A DNA stretch of 64,000 nt from JAXLYE01 sp046351595 (GCA_046351595.1 JAXLYE010000006.1:434001-498000); one strand, 5' to 3'; positions 1 through 12,905 are shown, counted from the first letter of the stretch. A program made the numbers and translations. Notes: generated by a model not told the origin, from the letters alone.

Positions 1-2
1 AG

Positions 3-977
3 GGCGACACCGCGGTGCGCCCGAGCCCCCTGGCCGACCTGCTCAAGGCCTCGCGCCCGACGGACAGCTCGTCCGAGGTGCCGGCGCTGGAGCTGCAGCA
101 GAACGACGAGGCGTTCACCGAGCCGCCGCTCATCCCGGTCGAGCCCAAGGTCGAGCTGACGCAGGTCGACGCGCCGGCCAGCTCGATGCCGCTGCACAGC
201 GCCGCCAGCCCCGACCCGGCCGAGGCGGCGGTGTCATCGTCGGCGCAGATCGTCGTCGGCGGCGCGGCGGAGGAGCTGGACCCGATCTCGGCCGAGACGA
301 CGCAGGAGCGCCTCGAGGCGCCGCCGCCGCGTCCGCCGTCGCTGCCCGGCGTCGGCTCGCGGCCCGAGCTGCCGGCTGACCGCGCCCGGCCGTCGCGCCG
401 ACGCTGGCTGTACATGCTCAGCGGCATCGGCGGCGCCGTCTTCTCGGCGCTGCTCAGCCTCTACTTCATGGAGCGCCCGGTGCGCCGCAGCGCCGGCGGG
501 CACGGCGAGACGCCCGCGGATCTGGGGCCGGCGGTCGAGCCCGATGCCGCGGGCCCGGGCGTCGCCGACGTGACCCGCAGACACGTCGACCCCGTCGACC
601 TCGGCTCGACCCCGGTGGCGGTGGTGCTGTTCGACGCGGGCGTGCCGCGGGCCGGCGCCCATGCGCCCGCCGCTTCCGACGCCAGCGAGGGCGCGGCCAC
701 CGGCACCGGCCGCGTCCAGCTAAGCTCCAAGCCCGAGGGCGCCGAGGTCTTCTTCGAGAAGCGCCTGCTCGGCACCACGCCGCTTTTGCTGCGCGACCTG
801 CCGACGGACCGCGACATCAAGCTCGAGCTCAAGCTGACCGGCTTCAAGGCCACCCGCAAGCGCATCCACTGGCGCGGCAAGGACTTCATCGAGGCGACGG
901 TGCGCATGCGCAGCAAAGACGGCGACGGCGGCGACGCCGACAGCGAGGCCGAGGCTCCCGAGCCAGCCAACAATTGA
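3..977 (+). CDS. C-terminal part of a membrane-anchored protein with PEGA domain (probable Ser/Thr kinase tail), 5' end outside window
   Basis: The reading frame is open to the left edge, so this is the C-terminal part of a longer gene. Visible in order: a Pro/Ala/Glu-rich linker, one transmembrane segment (WLYMLSGIGGAVFSALLSLY, coded near 405-465), a second low-complexity linker, and a PEGA domain near 715-910 (VQLSSKPEGAEVFFEKRLLG followed by TTPLLL). The tail is acidic. In myxobacteria this linker-TM-PEGA arrangement usually follows a cytoplasmic Ser/Thr kinase domain, with PEGA on the outer face of the membrane; the kinase part is inferred and not visible here. The stop codon lies inside the -35 box of the rpoZ promoter. 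Confidence 0.75.
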   Translation, partial: GDTAVRPSPLADLLKASRPTDSSSEVPALELQQNDEAFTEPPLIPVEPKVELTQVDAPASSMPLHSAASPDPAEAAVSSSAQIVVGGAAEELDPISAETTQERLEAPPPRPPSLPGVGSRPELPADRARPSRRRWLYMLSGIGGAVFSALLSLYFMERPVRRSAGGHGETPADLGPAVEPDAAGPGVADVTRRHVDPVDLGSTPVAVVLFDAGVPRAGAHAPAASDASEGAATGTGRVQLSSKPEGAEVFFEKRLLGTTPLLLRDLPTDRDIKLELKLTGFKATRKRIHWRGKDFIEATVRMRSKDGDGGDADSEAEAPEPANN

Positions 978-1003
978 CTTCTCCGTCTGCCGCGGCATAT
1001 AGA
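974..1003 (+). promoter_or_regulatory. sigma70-type promoter for rpoZ
   Basis: TTGACT (974-979) and TATAGA (998-1003) are separated by 18 bases. Each matches the housekeeping consensus at five or four positions, in an otherwise GC-rich gap. The -35 box includes the stop codon of the upstream gene. It would give an rpoZ leader of about 130 bases. Confidence 0.55.
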
Positions 1004-1142
1004 CAGGGAAAGCTCGCCAGTCCGCCGGATGCGCCGGCCCCGGGCCGCACGATACAGGCCCGGGCCCCGGCCCGACGACCCGCCGCTCGCCCCCGGCAGA
1101 CTGGCTCCAAATCGACGACCCGAGATTTCGACAGGAGGATCC

Positions 1143-1436
1143 GTGGCCCGCGTAACCGTAGAAGACTGTCTTGAGCACGTCGACAACCGCTTTGCACTGG
1201 TGATCCTCGCCGCCGAGCGCGCCCGCATGCTGTCGCGCAAGGCGCGGCCGCTGGTCAAGTCGGACAACAAGCCTCCGGTCACCGCCCTGCGCGAGATCGC
1301 CGCCGCCAAGGTCCGCTACCAGGAGAACATCCGCGAGCAGGTGCAGCGCCACCTCGAGGAGATCCGGCAGCGCGGCGCCAAGCCCCCGCTCGGCTCGGAT
1401 GCAGAGCCCGCCGCCGAGCCGCCCAAGGCCGAGTAG
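1143..1436 (+). CDS. rpoZ: DNA-directed RNA polymerase omega subunit
   Basis: Encodes 97 residues, the usual omega size. Omega binds the beta' C-terminus and helps RNA polymerase assembly. The N-terminus [20 protein letters not shown] followed by LAAERARML is the conserved omega signature; the C-terminal third is a charged Pro/Ala tail (PAAEPPKAE) typical of deltaproteobacterial forms. The GTG start at 1143 is chosen because AGGAGG (1133-1138) sits 4 bases upstream and family homology begins exactly there; an upstream extension in frame is not needed. Transcribed from the promoter at 974-1003 and followed by a strong hairpin at 1504-1530. Confidence 0.95.
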   Translation: MARVTVEDCLEHVDNRFALVILAAERARMLSRKARPLVKSDNKPPVTALREIAAAKVRYQENIREQVQRHLEEIRQRGAKPPLGSDAEPAAEPPKAE

Positions 1437-1503
1437 CCCTCAGTCACGGCGATCGCGACCCCTCGACGCGCCCTCTGCGGCCGCGTTTTTTCGACGGCCA
1501 CAG

Positions 1504-1530
1504 GCGGTCCCGTTCGATAAACGGGGCCGC
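1504..1530. terminator. hairpin between convergent rpoZ and the MXAN_5187-like gene
   Basis: GCGGTCCCGTT (1504-1514) and AACGGGGCCGC (1520-1530) pair over 11 positions with one G-U, leaving the loop CGATA. A T6 run (1486-1491) lies before it on the + strand and there is no T tract directly after it on either strand, so it may act as a Rho-assisted or processing stop. A weaker ACGCG/CGCGT stem followed by T6 at 1466-1491 could be the true rpoZ terminator. Confidence 0.5.
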
Positions 1531-1566
1531 ACTTCCTCGCCCTGCCCGCCCTGCCCTGTCCCGCGC

Positions 1567-3243
1567 TCAGCCCCAGATCGGCGTCGCCCGCAGCACCGCC
1601 CGCCCGTCGCGGATGTGGACCTGGAAGTCGACGCTGCTGCAGCGGTGCTGGGCGATGATCTCGCTCCGGCTCTGCTCCAGGCGCCGGCGGAACTGATCGA
1701 AGTTCAGTCCCTCGACGGACTCGCTGCAGCGCTCGCGCGCCAGGATGAACTCCTGGTACACGCGGTAGTCGAGCAGCTCGGGATCGGTTTCGCGCTCGCT
1801 GCCATCGCTGCCGGCGACGCGGGTGCGCTCGGTGAAGCTGGTCGTGCGCGTCGGCTCGCCCGACTCGGGCGTCGAGGTCGGCGGCGCCAGCGACGGCCGC
1901 GGCTGCGAGTCGCTCGGGGCCAGCCCCGGCGAGGAGCCCGCCCACGCGGGGATCGACGGCGCCATCGGCTGGCTCGTGGCCGCGCCCGGCGGCAGGCTCG
2001 CGCCGTGCAGCGGTGTCACCGGCCCTGAGGCCGCGCCCCAGCTCGACGAGGCCGTGGCCGGCTGCGAGATGCGCTCGGCCGGCAGCTCGGGCAGCGGCGG
2101 CAGCTCGGGCACCGGCCGGGCCTGGACCGCGTCGCGGTGCACCGAGTTCAGGAGGTCATTGAGCGCGAGCACCAGCGGCCGCAGCCCGGCCGTCGGCAGC
2201 TCGTGGATCTGCGGCGCCGTCTCCTGGTGCCCGCCGCGCTCGCGCCGGGCCAGGGTGCGCAGCTCGCCCTCGAGGCGGGCCAGCGGCACCTCGACCTCGC
2301 CGCGCAGCAGCAGCAGCCCGACCGCAAACGCCGCGGCCACGGCCCCGACCAGCCCGACGAGCCAGCGCAGATCCATGCCGTGCGCCGCCGCGACCTGCAG
2401 CCGAGCCAGAAGCGGCACGCTGCCCGGGCTCTCTGCGAGCAGGAGCAGCCCCGCGCCCTGGCTGGCAGCAGTCCCCGGCAGGTCGACGAAGGCGACGACG
2501 TCATCGTGACCCGGGCGGGTCACCAGCGGCGGCAGGGGCGCGTCGCGGTCCTTGTCCTTGCCCGGCCGCAGCGCCAAGAGCTCGGCCAGCAGCGGCTCCG
2601 GCAGCGCCCGCGAGCCACCGACGGCGCGGCCGTTGCACACGAACACCGCGTCGAGCGCGGTCGCCGCGTGCACCGCCTGCGCCAGGTCGCTGCCGACCAC
2701 CTGGCCGATGACCACGGCGCCGATGTAACGATCCCGCCCGGCCGCGATCACCGGCGAGCCCGCGACACGCAGCAGCGTGCCCTGGTTCAGCCAGAGATCG
2801 TCCAGGCGATAGCCGCGCAGCGCCTGCGCCAGCACCGGCCAGCCGTCGAGCGCGTCGCGGTAGACCGCCTCGTCCTGGCCGATGCGCGCCAGCACCCGGC
2901 CGCGCCCGTCGGTGACCAGCACGAACGCGGCGCTGATCCCGCGCACCAGCTCGCGCAGGCGGCCCTGCGCGGTCTTGTGCAGCATCTCGAGCTCGGACTG
3001 ACCGCGCTCCATCTCGTCGAGGCTGCTCTGCAGCACCGCGTCGCTGGCCACGCGCGTCGCCGCGCCCACCAGCTGATACGCCTGGTTCTCCAGGAGCAGC
3101 GACGCCGAGGCCTGGCCGAGCTGCGCCCGCAGCTTGAGCTCCTCTCGCTGCTCGGCCTCGGGCGAGAGCAGGACCAGCGCCAGCGCGAGCAGGCCGGCGC
3201 AGAGGGTCAGCACAAAGATCCACAGCCGGGACAGCGTGGTCAT
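1567..3243 (-). CDS. MXAN_5187-like membrane sensor/scaffold protein
   Basis: Predicted 558 residues. An N-terminal membrane segment (LWIFVLTLCAGLLALALVLL, about residues 7-27) is followed by an extracytoplasmic part of about 250 residues that looks like a single-Cache or PAS-type sensor (AFVLVTDGRGRVLARIGQ). A second membrane segment (about 293-316) leads into a HAMP-like stretch, a long Pro/Ser linker, and a conserved helical C-terminus (about 487-558, DYRVYQEFILARERCSES). This layout matches the Myxococcus MXAN_5187 family as I know it; no output enzyme domain is visible. The ATG is preceded by GAGGAGGAG. It overlaps the stop of the upstream gene as ATGA, so translation of the two is coupled. 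Function unknown; a signalling role is inferred. Confidence 0.65.
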   Translation of the reverse strand: MTTLSRLWIFVLTLCAGLLALALVLLSPEAEQREELKLRAQLGQASASLLLENQAYQLVGAATRVASDAVLQSSLDEMERGQSELEMLHKTAQGRLRELVRGISAAFVLVTDGRGRVLARIGQDEAVYRDALDGWPVLAQALRGYRLDDLWLNQGTLLRVAGSPVIAAGRDRYIGAVVIGQVVGSDLAQAVHAATALDAVFVCNGRAVGGSRALPEPLLAELLALRPGKDKDRDAPLPPLVTRPGHDDVVAFVDLPGTAASQGAGLLLLAESPGSVPLLARLQVAAAHGMDLRWLVGLVGAVAAAFAVGLLLLRGEVEVPLARLEGELRTLARRERGGHQETAPQIHELPTAGLRPLVLALNDLLNSVHRDAVQARPVPELPPLPELPAERISQPATASSSWGAASGPVTPLHGASLPPGAATSQPMAPSIPAWAGSSPGLAPSDSQPRPSLAPPTSTPESGEPTRTTSFTERTRVAGSDGSERETDPELLDYRVYQEFILARERCSESVEGLNFDQFRRRLEQSRSEIIAQHRCSSVDFQVHIRDGRAVLRATPIWG

Positions 3244-4103
3244 GGTCTCCTCCTCGACGAGGCGGGCGCCTTCTGGCCTGTTGGGGTGGGGGGCGTCGGC
3301 GTGCCGCGCGGGGCGGGTGTGGCCGCGCCCTCTGCGTCCTGCGCGAGGCGCACCACGAACTCGGTGCCCTTGGCCGGCACCTCGAGCGCGCGCTCGACGG
3401 CGACGCTCGGCCCGATGAGCAGCGTCATGCGGTAGCGGCCCGCCGGCAGATCGAGCTTGGCCACACCGACCGCGCCCTGATCCCCGAGCGCGAGCCGGGC
3501 CGCGGCCCCGCGCGGCGCCAGCCACAGCCCGCGCAGGTGCGGATAGTCCGGGCTGGTCAGCGACAGGCGCGGCGGCAGCGACGGAGGCAGCGTCACGGTG
3601 ATGCGGGCCCCGGGCTCGATCGCGGCGCCTGGCAGCAGCGCCGGCACCTCGGGGCAGCGCAGCGTCACGGGCTGGCGATCGTCGTTGCGCAGGATCACGC
3701 GGGCGCCGGGCTTCAGCAGCAGCACCGACGGCAGCAGGCGCATCCCGTACAGCCGCTGCTCGGCCTCGGCGGCGGCGCCGGCTACAGGCGCGTCCGCCGG
3801 CGCGTCCGCCGGCTGGGTCGGCGCCGGCTCGGGCTCCAGCAAGAGCAGCGGCTCGCCGCGCGCATCCAGCGACGGGGCCGCGATCGGCAGCACGCCGTTG
3901 GGCAGGCGCACGTAGCCGAGCCGCTCGCCCCCCGGGGCCGGCGCGCTCGCGGCCGCGCCTGCGTCGGGCCCGGCGGCGGCGCGGCCGAAATAGACGATGG
4001 CGTGGACCGGTGCGGCGCTCGCGGGGCCGCCGAGCGCGAGCCCGCTCACCGCCGCGGTCAGCGACGCAAAGAGGACGGCAGGAGGGGCTGCTCTTCTTCT
4101 CAC
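3240..4103 (-). CDS. secreted protein with cupredoxin/Ig-like beta-sandwich
   Basis: Predicted 287 residues from a GTG start. The N-terminus is a clear signal peptide (RRRAAPPAVLFASLTAAVSG then LALGGPASA). A Pro/Ala linker precedes a beta-rich part (about residues 130-275) with the sequence LLPSVLLLKPGARVILRNDD and a second stretch LPAGRYRMTLLIGPSVAVE. This resembles plastocyanin-like or carboxypeptidase-regulatory folds in the bacterial envelope, but the His/Cys/His copper ligands are not obvious, so copper binding is not claimed. Start: the GTG places the signal peptide correctly, though no strong ribosome site precedes it. Its stop overlaps the ATG of the MXAN_5187-like gene by four bases, so the products probably work together at the membrane. 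Confidence 0.6.
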   Translation of the reverse strand: MRRRAAPPAVLFASLTAAVSGLALGGPASAAPVHAIVYFGRAAAGPDAGAAASAPAPGGERLGYVRLPNGVLPIAAPSLDARGEPLLLLEPEPAPTQPADAPADAPVAGAAAEAEQRLYGMRLLPSVLLLKPGARVILRNDDRQPVTLRCPEVPALLPGAAIEPGARITVTLPPSLPPRLSLTSPDYPHLRGLWLAPRGAAARLALGDQGAVGVAKLDLPAGRYRMTLLIGPSVAVERALEVPAKGTEFVVRLAQDAEGAATPAPRGTPTPPTPTGQKAPASSRRRP

Positions 4104-4135
4104 GGGCGCGCAGTGTAGCGCGGCGATGGGTCCCG

Positions 4136-5748
4136 TCAATCGGCTCGGCCGCCCGTCGGCTCGGCGCGGTCCGGCGGGTCCGCCCGGGCCCGACGGGGCC
4201 AGGCCGCGCGCAGCGACCGCGGCGAGAACCGAGCGCGACAGGCCCAGAGCAGACCCAGCCAGCCGGCGCCGTGCTCGAGCAGCCGCGGCCACCGCGCCTC
4301 GCGCCACGGCGCGCCCTGCCAATACTCGCCGAGCGGCAGGTAGCCGAGCGGCGCCAGCGCCACCATGCCGCCGAGCGCCCACAGCAGCCGCGGCCCCGAC
4401 GGCGCCAGCACCAGCACCGCGAGCGGCCACAGCTCGTACCACGGGTGCAGCGTCGGGGTCAGCAGCTGGTAGCCGAGCAGCAGCAGCAGCGCCGACTCGG
4501 CCGCCGGCGCACCGCGCCGCGCCAGCCACAGCGCTAGCGCCAGCAGCGCCGCCGCGACCGTGCCGCGCGCCAGCGCCGCCGTGAGCTCGTCGGGCCACAC
4601 CGTGTCGCGCGCCCGGCCGCTGATCAGCCTCGCCAGGCGCTTGCTGCGCCACGGCTCGTAGTAGGGCGGCTGGTAGGCGGCATCGACCAGGGATGCGGCC
4701 GCCGCATACACCAGCGCGTACGCACCGTCGTTGCTGCGCCAGCGGCGTCCGTACTCGCCGAGGCTGCCGAGCATGGCGCCGCCCGCGCCGCGGTAGGGCC
4801 ACAGCCCGACGGAGCCGCCGAGCAAGAGGCCCAGCAAAAGCGCCGCCCGCGCCCGCGCACCCAGCCGCACCAGCGACGGCAGCGGCGCGAGCGCAACCGG
4901 CTTCACCAGCACCGCCAGCGCGGTCACGGCCCCGGCCAGGAGCGCGCTGCTCGGCCGACGCACGGACGACGGGGCCGACAGGACCGACGTCTCGGCGCGG
5001 CGCCACAGCAGCAGCCCGAGCACGAGCGGCAAGAGGCCCAGCCCCTCGATGTGGCCGTTCAGCCACAGCTCCATCGCCGGCAGCGGGCACGCGGCCCAGA
5101 CCGCCCACAGCCGCAGGTCGCGCCGCCGGCACACCGGCCACAGCAGCGCCAGCACAGTCAGGTCGAGCCCGCCGACGAACAGCCGCCACCGCCGCGCCGC
5201 GTCCTCGGGATCCGGCGGCAGACCGGCGGTCGCGACGAAGGCGCGGAACACGGCCTGCGCCACCGGCGGGTAGATGGTCGGCAGGTGGCGGTGGTTGATG
5301 CGGGCGTGCAGCGACGGGTGCGCTGCGGCCACCGCGGCGTATGCCGGATCGTCTGGAGGCCCTTGATAGGGGCTGTGCCCCGCGGCCTGCACCGCGCCGT
5401 CCCACAGGTAGCGGAACACGTCGTCGGAGTGGCCGAGCGGCGGCAGCAGCGCCGGCAGCCGCAGCACCAGCGCCAGCAGCAGCAGTCCGACGGTGAGGCG
5501 GCGCTCAGCGGGGCGCTCGGGAGGCGGCGAGCGCCGCACCACCGCCAGCGCCGCCAGCCAGCACAGGCCGGCCGCGACGGACAGCCCGATCTGGGCGCGC
5601 AGCCGCGCGTGCAGCTCGAGCGCGCAGCCGAGGCTCGCGAGGTGCAGCACAGCCGCCAGACCGAGCAGCCCAAGCCACGCGACCCGGGCCCCCGATGGGG
5701 ACAACGACGGCGGCGGCCGCGACGAGCTCGCGACCGGGTCACCGGCCT

Positions 5749-5767
<19 letters not shown>
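4136..5767 (-). CDS. polyprenyl-phosphate-dependent GT87-like membrane glycosyltransferase
   Basis: About 543 residues, nearly all in hydrophobic helices (ten or more membrane segments). The loop after the second or third segment has [12 protein letters not shown], the Asp-rich motif of GT-C mannosyl/arabinosyltransferases that use polyprenyl-phosphate sugars; later parts include [15 protein letters not shown] and [17 protein letters not shown], both common in DUF2029/GT87 proteins. The expected role is transfer of a hexose to an envelope glycan on the periplasmic side; the acceptor is unknown. The start is uncertain. The best in-frame candidate is the GTG at 5767, which overlaps the end of the aspartate kinase gene by 19 bases and has no clear ribosome site, suggesting coupling. 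Confidence 0.7.
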
Positions 5768-7005
<1,238 letters not shown>

Positions 7006-7146
7006 GACGACTCTGCTCCGGTTGCCGCGGCCCCGGGCTGCGCTCGCGCCCGGCCGTGGCTGCACACACCGTCGCGTGAGCTCATCCACATGTCAAATTC
7101 CGGTCGCGCGACCGCCCGAGGTGATGCGAGGCGCTGCGAGCACGGC

Positions 7147-7962
7147 CTACGGGCCCAGCACCAGCCGCTTGCCGTTCCAGCGCAGGTGCCCGCCCCGCGT
7201 GCGGGTCTTCTGCCCGTCGGGGTAGACGCCGTTCTGGATGGTGCGCTCGAACTGCAGCACGCCGACGGACTCCTGGCTGACCGTGGTTTCGAACTGGTCG
7301 CTCAGCTCGACGTCGCTGCGCGAGGCGCGCAGCGGCATCATCAGGATGCGCGCCAGCTTGCCGTCGACCAGGCGGAAGACGTAGAGCGTGGTGGTCGAGA
7401 CTTCCTCGCCCGGCCCGCCGGACTCGGAGCCGGTGTCCGCGGACGCGGTGCGCGCGACGGACAGCGCCCACTCACCCGGCGCGACCTCGAAGAAGCGCGG
7501 CTCCAGCGTCGTGTCGCCCGGCTCGAGCTTGGCATCGATCTCGCCGACGAAGCAGCTCTTGCCGGCCTGCAGGATGCGGCAGGCGTCGGCGTAGGACTCG
7601 ATCCGCGGCAGCGTCACCGTGCCCCGCAGCGGACCGTCGGCGCCGCACACGCCGAGCACCGCCGGCTTCGCCGCCGGCTCGATCAGGACCACGCTCTCGG
7701 TCGGCGACAGCGCCGCGGCGCGGACGGTCAGCTTGCTGCGCGGCTTGAGGCCGGCCAGGCAGCGATCCGGCACGGCCGGGACCGCGGCGGGCGCGGCGGC
7801 CTTGGCGACGGCCTTGGCGGCAGGCGGGGACGCGGGCGGCGACGACGCGGGCGGCGACGACGCGGGCGGGGGCGGCGCGGGCTTCGGGCTTTCGGCACGG
7901 GCCGCGGCCGCAGCGCCGACCAGGGCCCAGAGGGTGAGCGTCGACACACGTCGCTTCATCAT
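7147..7962 (-). CDS. secreted hypothetical protein
   Basis: 271 residues starting [20 protein letters not shown], a Sec signal peptide cleaved near ARA-ES. A Pro/Ala/Ser linker with the repeated unit ASSPP follows, then a compact domain with four Cys (DRCLAG, GVCGADG, DACRIL, KSCFVG) that could form two disulfides, and a beta-rich C-terminus. No enzyme motif is recognised. It stands alone, with 141 bases to the aspartate kinase gene start on one side and a 377-base gap on the other. Confidence 0.55.
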   Translation of the reverse strand: MMKRRVSTLTLWALVGAAAAARAESPKPAPPPPASSPPASSPPASPPAAKAVAKAAAPAAVPAVPDRCLAGLKPRSKLTVRAAALSPTESVVLIEPAAKPAVLGVCGADGPLRGTVTLPRIESYADACRILQAGKSCFVGEIDAKLEPGDTTLEPRFFEVAPGEWALSVARTASADTGSESGGPGEEVSTTTLYVFRLVDGKLARILMMPLRASRSDVELSDQFETTVSQESVGVLQFERTIQNGVYPDGQKTRTRGGHLRWNGKRLVLGP

Positions 7963-8339
7963 GCGCCCAGCGTATCACCCTCTCGCCGGCGCGCCGACAC
8001 CGGGCCCCGCCGGCCGGGCCCCTTGCCGCGGACCTCACTGGCCGCAACGTGCGGCACGGGGGCGCGGGCGCGCAACCGCTGGCGCCTGGCGCGCTCGCGC
8101 CTCGTCCGGGTCGGATGCGGGCGGCTGCGCGCGGCGCGCGGACCGGTTAATTGACAGGCACCGGCGACACGGCTAGCGTGGTTCGTATGTTCCTCGACGG
8201 GAGCCGTGCGCTCCTTGCTCGGGATGTGCCTGGGATCGGACCCCAGCTCGTGTGCAAGCTCGCGCGCCCGAACGTGCAAGAACCGCCCAAGAACTGCCAC
8301 GAACTGCCACGAATCGATCGATAGCCGAGGAGGCCTGCG
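7963..8339. other. 377-base intergenic region between divergent genes
   Basis: No protein or RNA gene is visible. It holds the promoter candidate at 8151-8179 and, just before the next gene, a perfect tandem repeat of GAACTGCCAC (8291-8300, 8301-8310). The repeat is only 20 bases upstream of the ribosome site of the downstream gene, so it could act as an operator or leader element; that is inference. Confidence 0.5.
8151..8179 (+). promoter_or_regulatory. candidate promoter for the small membrane protein and kinase genes
   Basis: A perfect TTGACA (8151-8156) is followed after 17 bases by TAGCGT (8174-8179), a weak -10. It lies in a short AT-richer patch (GGTTAATTGACA). It would give a leader of about 150 bases that includes the tandem GAACTGCCAC repeat. 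Confidence 0.4.
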
Positions 8340-8531
8340 ATGACCACGCTCCGCGAGAAGGACGAGAAGGAGGCGAAGAAGAAGGGGCTTGTGGCGGGGG
8401 CGGCGCTGGTGGCCAGCGGCGCCGTCGTGGTCGCCGGAGCCCCGGTCCTCGGGCTGATCGGCCTGGTGCCGACGGCGTACCTGGCCTACGACTGGTTCAT
8501 GTTCCGCGCCAAGCGAGGCATGCGCTTCTAG
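8340..8531 (+). CDS. small two-helix membrane protein
   Basis: 63 residues. A charged N-terminus (MTTLREKDEKEAKKKGLVAG) is followed by two hydrophobic stretches, GAALVASGAVVVAGAPVLG and LIGLVPTAYLAYDWFMF, and a basic tail (RAKRGMRF). AGGAGG (8328-8333) lies 6 bases before the ATG, which is strong support for a real gene at this size. Lies 34 bases upstream of the Ser/Thr kinase gene and is probably cotranscribed. Function unknown. Confidence 0.75.
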   Translation: MTTLREKDEKEAKKKGLVAGAALVASGAVVVAGAPVLGLIGLVPTAYLAYDWFMFRAKRGMRF

Positions 8532-8565
8532 CCGCGCGCCTCCGGCTCTCGGGTCCTGCACGAAG

Positions 8566-10845
<2,280 letters not shown>

Positions 10846-10928
10846 GCCTCCCTGTGCCTCCCTGTGCCTCGCCGCGGTCCAGAATTTCCGCGGCGCCGCG
10901 CCCGTGGACGGTGGTACGCTGAGCAGTA

Positions 10929-12080
10929 ATGCTCCCCTTGTTCTTCACGTTCCTCGACGGGGCATTCCGGTATGACTGCGCCGCGTGCGGCCAGGCCTGC
11001 TGCCGCGGCAAGGGCGTCGCGCTCGAGGCGGATCGCGAGCTGGTGCCGCTGCTGCGGCGGGCCCCGGCGCTGGCGCCGTTTTTGGAGCCGCTGCCCGGCG
11101 GGTACGTCCGCCTGCCCGACGTCACCGACGGCTGCTGGTTCCTCCGCGGCGACGGGATGTGCGCCTACGAGATCGAGCACGGCCGCGCCGCCAAGTTCAC
11201 CACCTGCCGCCTCTTCCCCTTCAACCGCGTCTTCCGCGCCGGGCCGGTCCGGGTCGTCGACGTCAACAGCGTGGTCTGCCCGGTGCAGGACGCGCTGGGC
11301 ACCGGCCAGGGCGTGAGCCACGACGAGCTCGCGCGCGACCTCGCCGAGCTTGGAGACGGACCGCTGACCAGCAACACCGCCGAGCCGCCCGAGGGCGCGC
11401 AGGCGCTGCGCTGGCACGTATTGGAAGAGCGGGTCTTGGCGGAATCGGCGCGCTTCCTCGACGGTGGCCTGGCCGACTACCTGGGCTTCGCCGCCTGGCA
11501 GGACGACACCGCCCGTCGCCACGTCGGCGAGCGCGCCGGCGGCGAGGCCGAGAGCGAGGCGTCGCTGCGGGCGCTGGTCGCGACGTGGACCGAGCTGTAT
11601 GGCGCGCCCGATCCCGCGCAGCAGGCCGCGGCTGCGCGCGCCGTCGCCCTGCTGACGCCGTCGCTGCGCTTCAACGCCCTGTTCCGGCGGGGCGGCGACG
11701 GCTACCGGGTGGCAGCGGTACGGACGGTGCGGCAGCTGCTGGCGACCTGGTTCCTATCGGCCGCGGCGGCCCGGGTCACGGGTCGGGTGCCCTCGCTGCG
11801 CGGCCTCACCGAGCTGCACCAGGCGCAGGCCGGCGCGCGCGCCCTTCTGGCCCGGCTCGGCGAGCCCGCGACGCTGAAGACCCGGCTGGTGGCGCCCGAC
11901 GTGCCCGAGCCGCTGCAGGCGGCGCTGCGCGCGCTCTCGGACCGCCTCGGCCCGCGCTCGGGCGTGCGGCCGCCGCTCGGGGCCCACCTGCTCGCGGTCG
12001 CGGCGCCGCTGCCCGTCGAGCAGCGGCCGCTGCTGGTGCCGCTCCTGCTGCGCGCCGGACCGCAGCTCGTGCTGGGCTGA
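10929..12080 (+). CDS. YkgJ-type cysteine cluster protein
   Basis: 383 residues. The N-terminal domain has the zinc/iron-chelating cysteine pattern YDCAACGQACCRGKG, then DGCWFLRGDGMCAYE and TTCRLFPFN, as in the UPF0153/YkgJ family. Eight or more Cys lie in the first 120 residues, including CxxCxxxCC. The remaining 260 residues are helical and Leu/Ala-rich and are not recognised. Metal binding is inferred from the cysteines; a biochemical function for the family is not settled. No strong ribosome site precedes the ATG. It reads toward the split Sel1 gene. Confidence 0.75.
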   Translation: MLPLFFTFLDGAFRYDCAACGQACCRGKGVALEADRELVPLLRRAPALAPFLEPLPGGYVRLPDVTDGCWFLRGDGMCAYEIEHGRAAKFTTCRLFPFNRVFRAGPVRVVDVNSVVCPVQDALGTGQGVSHDELARDLAELGDGPLTSNTAEPPEGAQALRWHVLEERVLAESARFLDGGLADYLGFAAWQDDTARRHVGERAGGEAESEASLRALVATWTELYGAPDPAQQAAAARAVALLTPSLRFNALFRRGGDGYRVAAVRTVRQLLATWFLSAAAARVTGRVPSLRGLTELHQAQAGARALLARLGEPATLKTRLVAPDVPEPLQAALRALSDRLGPRSGVRPPLGAHLLAVAAPLPVEQRPLLVPLLLRAGPQLVLG

Positions 12081-12095
12081 GGGCCGCGCGCCGCG

Positions 12096-12905
12096 CTACT
12101 CGGGCACGTTGAGCTGGTGCAGAACGTCGCAGGCGTCCTTGTCGCCCATCTGGCAGCCCTTGCGCAAAAGGCCGACGCCGCGCTGCACGTTGGTCTCCAG
12201 CCCGTTCTTGCCGCGCAGCACCCAGCCGCCGAGGATGGTGCAGGCGTCGGCGTTGCCGCGCTGACACTCGCGGTCCATGATGCCGACGAGCGCGTCGCAG
12301 CTGCGCTTGAGCCCGCGCTCGCACGCGGAGTTCAGGTTCTTGATGCCCTGGTCGAGGTTCTTGGGGATGCCCTCGCCGTCGATGAGCATGATGCCGAGGT
12401 TGTGGCAGCCGCGCGGGTCGCCCTTCTCGCAGGCGATGCGGTAGCCGGTCGCGGCCTCCTGCTTGTTGACCGGCACGCCCTTGCCCTCGTCGAAGCGCAC
12501 CGCGGCCGAGAAGCAGGCGTCGGCGTTGCCGTCCTTGCAGGCCTTGATGAGCTCCGAAACCTCGCCGGCCGAGCCCGAGCCCGATCCGTCGCCGCCGCCG
12601 ATGCCGCCGCCGCCGATGCCGCCGCCGCTGCTGTTGCCGCTGCCCAGGGCTGCGCTCGACGGGCGCGCGCCGATGAGGTCGCACGCCTCCTTGACGTCGC
12701 GGTCACAGCCGCGGCGGGCGTAGAAGTTGGACATCTCGGCGTCCTTCTTGACACCGACGATGTCCCCGTCGCGGAACGCCACCGCCGCCTTCATGCACGC
12801 GCTGCCGTCGCCCAGCTCGCAGCCGCGCTTGTAGAAGCCGAGCGCCCGCGGCTTGTCGATGCTGCCGCCCTCGCCCTTCTGCAGCATGAAGCCGAGGTTG
12901 TAGCA
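12096..12905 (-). pseudogene. 3' part of Sel1-repeat lipoprotein gene, separated from its 5' part by an integrative element
   Basis: Encodes Sel1 (TPR-like) repeats of about 36 residues: CYNLGFMLQKGEGG, GRALGFYKRGCELGD-like units, CHNLGIMLIDGEG, then a Gly/Ser linker and further repeats up to DACDVLHQLNVPE. The open frame continues to 13121, but residues coded beyond 12905 are Pro/Arg/Ser-rich, unlike Sel1, and contain no signal peptide. The missing first part (lipoprotein signal plus first repeats) is at 20136-20434 on the same strand, and both halves share TGCTACAACCTCGG in the same reading frame. Joining them gives one uninterrupted frame of 365 codons. The split is therefore read as insertional disruption. 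Confidence 0.8.
12892..12905. repeat. attachment core, left end (attL) of integrative element
   Basis: CCGAGGTTGTAGCA is identical to 20136-20149, in direct orientation. On the minus strand it codes for the CYNLG motif of the Sel1 protein. In the element's circular form the core would be flanked by an inverted repeat, GGAGCG (20123-20128) 7 bases before it and CGCTCC (12914-12919) 8 bases after it, as expected for recombinase core-binding sites. Confidence 0.75.

Noticed and set aside
234..1352. Long minus-strand ORFs opposite the PEGA gene
   Set aside because: Shadow frames of a GC-rich gene: Arg/Pro/Ala-rich, no motif, no ribosome site.
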